Both the position numbers and the translations under genes were made by a program. The notes below the pieces were generated by a model. It was not told the origin of the DNA, did not search any database, and saw nothing but the letters and a program-made list of their open reading frames with translations. Of a DNA stretch of 10,504 nt, positions 7,385 through 10,504 are shown piece by piece. Position 1 is the first letter of the stretch. Every line of letters begins with the position of its first letter. The stretch is from PNKC01 sp039917655 (lineage in GTDB: Bacteria; Chloroflexota; Dehalococcoidia; Tepidiformales; Tepidiformaceae): contig JBDSJC010000109.1 in assembly GCA_039917655.1 (NCBI GenBank), positions 1 through 10,504 on the forward strand, read 5' to 3'.

Positions 7385-10300
7385 CAGCCAGGCAGTCAGA
7401 CAGTTCCCCCCAACGCTGGGCGGCACCGTTCGATCGGGTGCTTTCGACCCGCATCGCGCTCAACTGGGAAGTTGCGCTCTACGTTGCTGTGTTCGCACTC
7501 GCCTTCGCTCTGCGCTTCTGGGATCTTGGGGGCCGTGCCCTCCACCACGATGAGAGCATTCACGCCCAGTGGTCATGGAGCCTGATCCAGGGCAGCTACC
7601 ACCACAGCCCGATCTTCCACGGCCCGCTCTACTATCACCTCCAGGGGCTAGTTTTCCTCCTCTTTGGCGCCAGCGACTACACCTCGCGCGTCTCCGCGGC
7701 GATCTTCGGCACTGCCCTGGTCGCCCTCCCCTTCCTCCTCCGCAAGCGCCTCGGGCCGGTCGGGACACTCGCCGCCGTCGCGCTCATCGCCTTCTCGCCC
7801 ACACTCGTCTACTACAGCCGTTTCTTCCGCGAAGACATTTACATGGCCGTGTTCACGCTCCTCGGCGTGATCGGACTCTGGCGTTATATGGAGGACGGCC
7901 GCACCCGTTGGCTCTTCGTCTTTGCCGGTGCGTTCGTGGGCTCGGTGCTGGTCAAAGAGGGCGCCTTCCTCACGGCAGCCGTTTTCCTCCTCTATCTGGA
8001 CCTCTACCTCGCCGCGGAGCTCGCCCAGCGCACACTTGTCGCGCGAAACAACAATTCCGCCCGAAACCGCGCCGTCCTCACGCTCGGACTCGCGCCGTGG
8101 GCCTGGGCGATCGCCGCCCTCTGGCCGTTTCTCGGCGCCCTTCGCCGCCGCATGCAGTGGGAAGAGCTGCCACGCTCCGGCGACCTCCTCGTCCTGCTCG
8201 GCACGCTTACCCTCCCGCTCCTCACGCCGCTCAGCCGAATCTATCTGCTCGAACCGTTGGGCATCGTCGAAAAGGACCGCCTCAACTGGGAGAAGAAGTT
8301 CCAGGGCGGCCAGATCCCGAACCGCGATGCGGTGGCGATCGCCGGGTTGTTCGCGGTCACGGTCAGCATGGCGGCCTTCGCTGGCCTGCAGTGGAAGCCC
8401 AAGATCTGGGCGATTGCCTTCCTCGCCGGTGGACTCGTCTACCTCACTCTCATGACCTCATTGTGGACAAATATGAGCGGCCTCGTCAGCGGTCCCTGGG
8501 GCTCCCTCGATTACTGGGCCGGCCAGCAGGATCAGACGCGCGGCGACCAGCCGTGGTTCTACTACTACATGGTCATGGCGATGTACGAATTCCTCCCGCT
8601 CGTCCTCGGCCTCGGCGCCGTCTGGTGGGCGGTGGCGCGCGGAGATGCCTTCTCACGCTTCCTGGTCTTCTGGCTTGCCGGTATCTGGCTCATCCTCTCC
8701 TGGACCTCGGAAAAGATGCCGTGGAATAACGTCCACATCGCGCTGCCCGCCTGCCTCCTCGCCGCCTGGGCCGTGCAACGCGCCTGGAACGCCTGGGCTC
8801 CGAAGCCGCCGCTTCGGCGCACGCTGGTCACCCTCGGGAGCGTCGCCGCCGTCGCCGCTGGTGCGCTGGCGATTATCGCCTTCCTCCCGGGCGGCGCCAC
8901 CTTCGGCGCTGTGCGCATTGTGATCGCCCTGTCCGCCGCTGGACTAATTGCCTACGCTGCCTGGCCCTTCGGCCGGAAAGCGACAGCCACCGTGCTCGTT
9001 GTCGCCGTCGTTGGGGCGTTCTCGCTGTTCTCCGTCCGCACCATGCTCATAGCCTCCTTTGACCGCGGTGATGACCCCAAAGACCTCCTGATCTACACGC
9101 AAAGTTCGGGCGGCCTGGCGAAGATAGCGGGCGAGATTGACCAGCTCGCGGCCGCCACCGGCAAAGGCTACCAACTGCCAATCGCCGTCGATTCTACCGA
9201 CTCTTTCGCCTGGCCATGGGCCTGGTATCTGCGGGACTACAAGTCCGTCAGCTACGTCGATTTCACGAACGGCGCCCCTTCCGGTGATTTCGCGGTCATG
9301 CTGGTTAACTCTTCCAACGTTTCGAAGGTGAACGACCAGCTGATCGCCGGCGCCGACACTCGCTACGGCAGCCCTCGGAAGTACCCGCATCGCTGGTGGT
9401 TCGATGAGACCTACAAGGACGCCATGAACGTCGGCCAAGGCGCCTGCCTGACGAAGACTGGAAACTGCGGGCCGTTCCGTCTCGCGACCTGGCAGACAAT
9501 CGGCGAAGGGCTCTTTTCCGGCGGTTGGCTCTCCACCTGGGCAGGCTACTGGCGAGACCACGACCCCCACCGCACTAACGGCTCAACCGACGCTTACGCT
9601 TATTTCCCGGCGAACTACGACATCGAGAAAGCTTCGCTCTCAGCGAAACCGATCCAACCGCCGAAGCCGGGGGTTGATAAGGCCGGCCGCCCAACGTTCG
9701 GCGGCGTTGGCACCCAGCCCGGCCAATTCTTTCAGCCCACCGATGTCGAGAGCGACGCCCAGGGCAATCTCTACGTCATCGACAGCAAGACCAAAAAGCT
9801 GCAGAAGTTCGACCCGAACGGCAACGTCCTTGCCTCGGTTGACGTGCGAAGCAACCCTTCGGACCCTGCCGATTCATCGGAACCCTGGGGCCTCGCCGTC
9901 TCGCCGGCCACTGGCCGCGTCGTGGTGGCCGATACCTTCGGCTGGAAGATCCGCATCTTTGACAAGGACCTGAAACCCCTCCTCGCCTTCGGGAATGCGC
10001 CCGATACCAGCAAAGCGCCAGGGCCCTTCGACCTCTTCGGCCCGCGCGACGCGATCATCGACGCGGCCGGCAACATCTGGGTGACGGACACCGGCAACGA
10101 CCGCATCCAAGTCTACTCGGCTGACGGGCAGTTCGTGAAGACGGTCGGTAGCAGCGGCTCAGGCCCAGGCCAGTTCGACGAGCCGGTTGGCATTTCGCAG
10201 GGCGCGGACGGGACGATCTTCGTCGCCGACATGTTCAACCGCCGCGTCGTCCTGCTGAACGCGGACGGCTCGTTCAAGAGTCAGTTCCCGGTAGAGGGTT

Positions 10301-10504
10301 GGGGCGGCCAGGAAGTGCTCGATAAGCCCTACCTCCGCGTACTCTCCGATGGCCGGGTCGCCGTCAGCCTGCCCGTGCTCAACCAGGTGCGCATCTACTC
10401 CGTGGAGGGCAAACTGGCGGGGAGCCTGAGCGCGCCCGAAGACCCTCTCAACCGCCCTTACGGGATCATGCAGACCGCCGATGGTAAACTCTGGGTCACC
10501 GAAG
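7381..10504 (+). CDS. TIGR03663/Agl23-like GT-C membrane protein fused to an NHL beta-propeller (3' end outside the window)
   Basis: The frame is open without a stop from the ATG at 7381 to the right edge: 1,041 codons and still incomplete. Residues 1-560 are a polytopic membrane part of about a dozen helices. The extracytoplasmic loop after the first helix has HHDES (55-59) and FHGP (79-82), followed by TSR (101-103) and YSRFFRED (145-152). The Asp-Glu pair, HGP and two arginines are the few invariant residues described for TIGR03663, a family with weak similarity to dolichyl-phosphate-mannose mannosyltransferases; haloarchaeal members carry the name flippase activity-associated protein Agl23. 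Residues 561-776 are a soluble region with WPWAWYLRDY (611-620) and a close cysteine pair (C689, C696). From 777 onward come NHL repeats, a beta-propeller. The membrane part suggests use of a polyprenyl-linked sugar outside the membrane; the propeller suggests binding of a partner or glycan. Family call good, activity unproven, and the C-terminal end unseen. Confidence 0.88.
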   Translation, partial: MTARQSDSSPQRWAAPFDRVLSTRIALNWEVALYVAVFALAFALRFWDLGGRALHHDESIHAQWSWSLIQGSYHHSPIFHGPLYYHLQGLVFLLFGASDYTSRVSAAIFGTALVALPFLLRKRLGPVGTLAAVALIAFSPTLVYYSRFFREDIYMAVFTLLGVIGLWRYMEDGRTRWLFVFAGAFVGSVLVKEGAFLTAAVFLLYLDLYLAAELAQRTLVARNNNSARNRAVLTLGLAPWAWAIAALWPFLGALRRRMQWEELPRSGDLLVLLGTLTLPLLTPLSRIYLLEPLGIVEKDRLNWEKKFQGGQIPNRDAVAIAGLFAVTVSMAAFAGLQWKPKIWAIAFLAGGLVYLTLMTSLWTNMSGLVSGPWGSLDYWAGQQDQTRGDQPWFYYYMVMAMYEFLPLVLGLGAVWWAVARGDAFSRFLVFWLAGIWLILSWTSEKMPWNNVHIALPACLLAAWAVQRAWNAWAPKPPLRRTLVTLGSVAAVAAGALAIIAFLPGGATFGAVRIVIALSAAGLIAYAAWPFGRKATATVLVVAVVGAFSLFSVRTMLIASFDRGDDPKDLLIYTQSSGGLAKIAGEIDQLAAATGKGYQLPIAVDSTDSFAWPWAWYLRDYKSVSYVDFTNGAPSGDFAVMLVNSSNVSKVNDQLIAGADTRYGSPRKYPHRWWFDETYKDAMNVGQGACLTKTGNCGPFRLATWQTIGEGLFSGGWLSTWAGYWRDHDPHRTNGSTDAYAYFPANYDIEKASLSAKPIQPPKPGVDKAGRPTFGGVGTQPGQFFQPTDVESDAQGNLYVIDSKTKKLQKFDPNGNVLASVDVRSNPSDPADSSEPWGLAVSPATGRVVVADTFGWKIRIFDKDLKPLLAFGNAPDTSKAPGPFDLFGPRDAIIDAAGNIWVTDTGNDRIQVYSADGQFVKTVGSSGSGPGQFDEPVGISQGADGTIFVADMFNRRVVLLNADGSFKSQFPVEGWGGQEVLDKPYLRVLSDGRVAVSLPVLNQVRIYSVEGKLAGSLSAPEDPLNRPYGIMQTADGKLWVTE
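9709..10504 (+). other. NHL-repeat beta-propeller domain (about five and a half blades visible)
   Basis: This domain lies within the preceding gene. Blades at roughly 9709-9840, 9880-9993, 10021-10152, 10156-10287 and 10318-10428, with a sixth starting at 10447. Each has the NHL pattern: a Pro-x-(Gly/Asp) entry such as QPTDV, EPWGLAV, GPRDAII or EPVGIS; a turn with DAQGNLYVID, DAAGNIWVTD or GADGTIFVAD; then a basic-hydrophobic strand such as NDRIQVY or NRRVVLL and a D/NGxx turn. GTQPGQF and GSGPGQF are the typical linkers before blades one and four. Blade five is the most diverged, with PYLRVLSDGRVAVS in place of the PxGIAVD pattern. NHL domains usually have six blades, so the domain probably ends within about 100 nt after the window. 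Given the membrane part before it, it most likely lies on the outer face of the cytoplasmic membrane. Confidence 0.88.

Noticed and set aside
7569..8729. 386-codon + strand frame inside the Agl23-like gene
   Set aside because: The Arg/Pro/His-rich product is a frame shadow. The frame starting at 7381 encodes the recognisable membrane protein and has no stop.

Overview
The window is a high-GC bacterial stretch, by eye about two thirds G+C. It carries five protein genes, all on the + strand and packed almost without gaps. The best taxonomic guess is the phylum Chloroflexota. The reason is the pairing of a Chlor_Arch_YYY/DUF2298 membrane protein with an Agl23-type (TIGR03663) membrane protein. 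That pairing is known mainly from Chloroflexota and archaea, while the smc-ftsY pair just upstream is bacterial. This placement is an inference from gene families, not from a marker tree.

Layout: (1) 3-2168, the C-terminal part of the chromosome condensin SMC (hinge, returning coiled coil, C-terminal ATPase half), cut by the left window edge. (2) 2226-3308, ftsY, the SRP receptor GTPase, with a TTG start set by a clear Shine-Dalgarno. (3) 3315-5747, a roughly 15-pass membrane protein of the Chlor_Arch_YYY/DUF2298 family. (4) 5744-7384, a second polytopic protein that resembles a GT-C (family 39-like) glycosyltransferase but lacks the usual acidic motif. (5) 7381-10504, a third polytopic protein of the TIGR03663/Agl23 family whose C-terminal part is an NHL-repeat beta-propeller; it is still open at the right window edge. 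Genes 3, 4 and 5 are joined by two ATGA stop/start overlaps, and gene 3 begins 6 nt after ftsY.

The first two genes are ordinary housekeeping. The last three are the interesting part: a translationally coupled set of large GT-C-like membrane proteins with no settled function in bacteria. Related genes in archaea and Chloroflexota have been tied by name or context to lipid-linked sugar transfer or flipping. A reasonable inference is that the set forms one membrane complex acting on a polyprenyl-linked sugar or on envelope glycoproteins. In that model the DE-containing protein (gene 5) is the candidate catalytic subunit, gene 4 is a diverged and possibly inactive partner, and the propeller is a binding domain outside the membrane. 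I saw no RNA genes, mobile elements, CRISPR arrays, convincing terminators or phage signs. There is no gene-free stretch longer than 57 nt.
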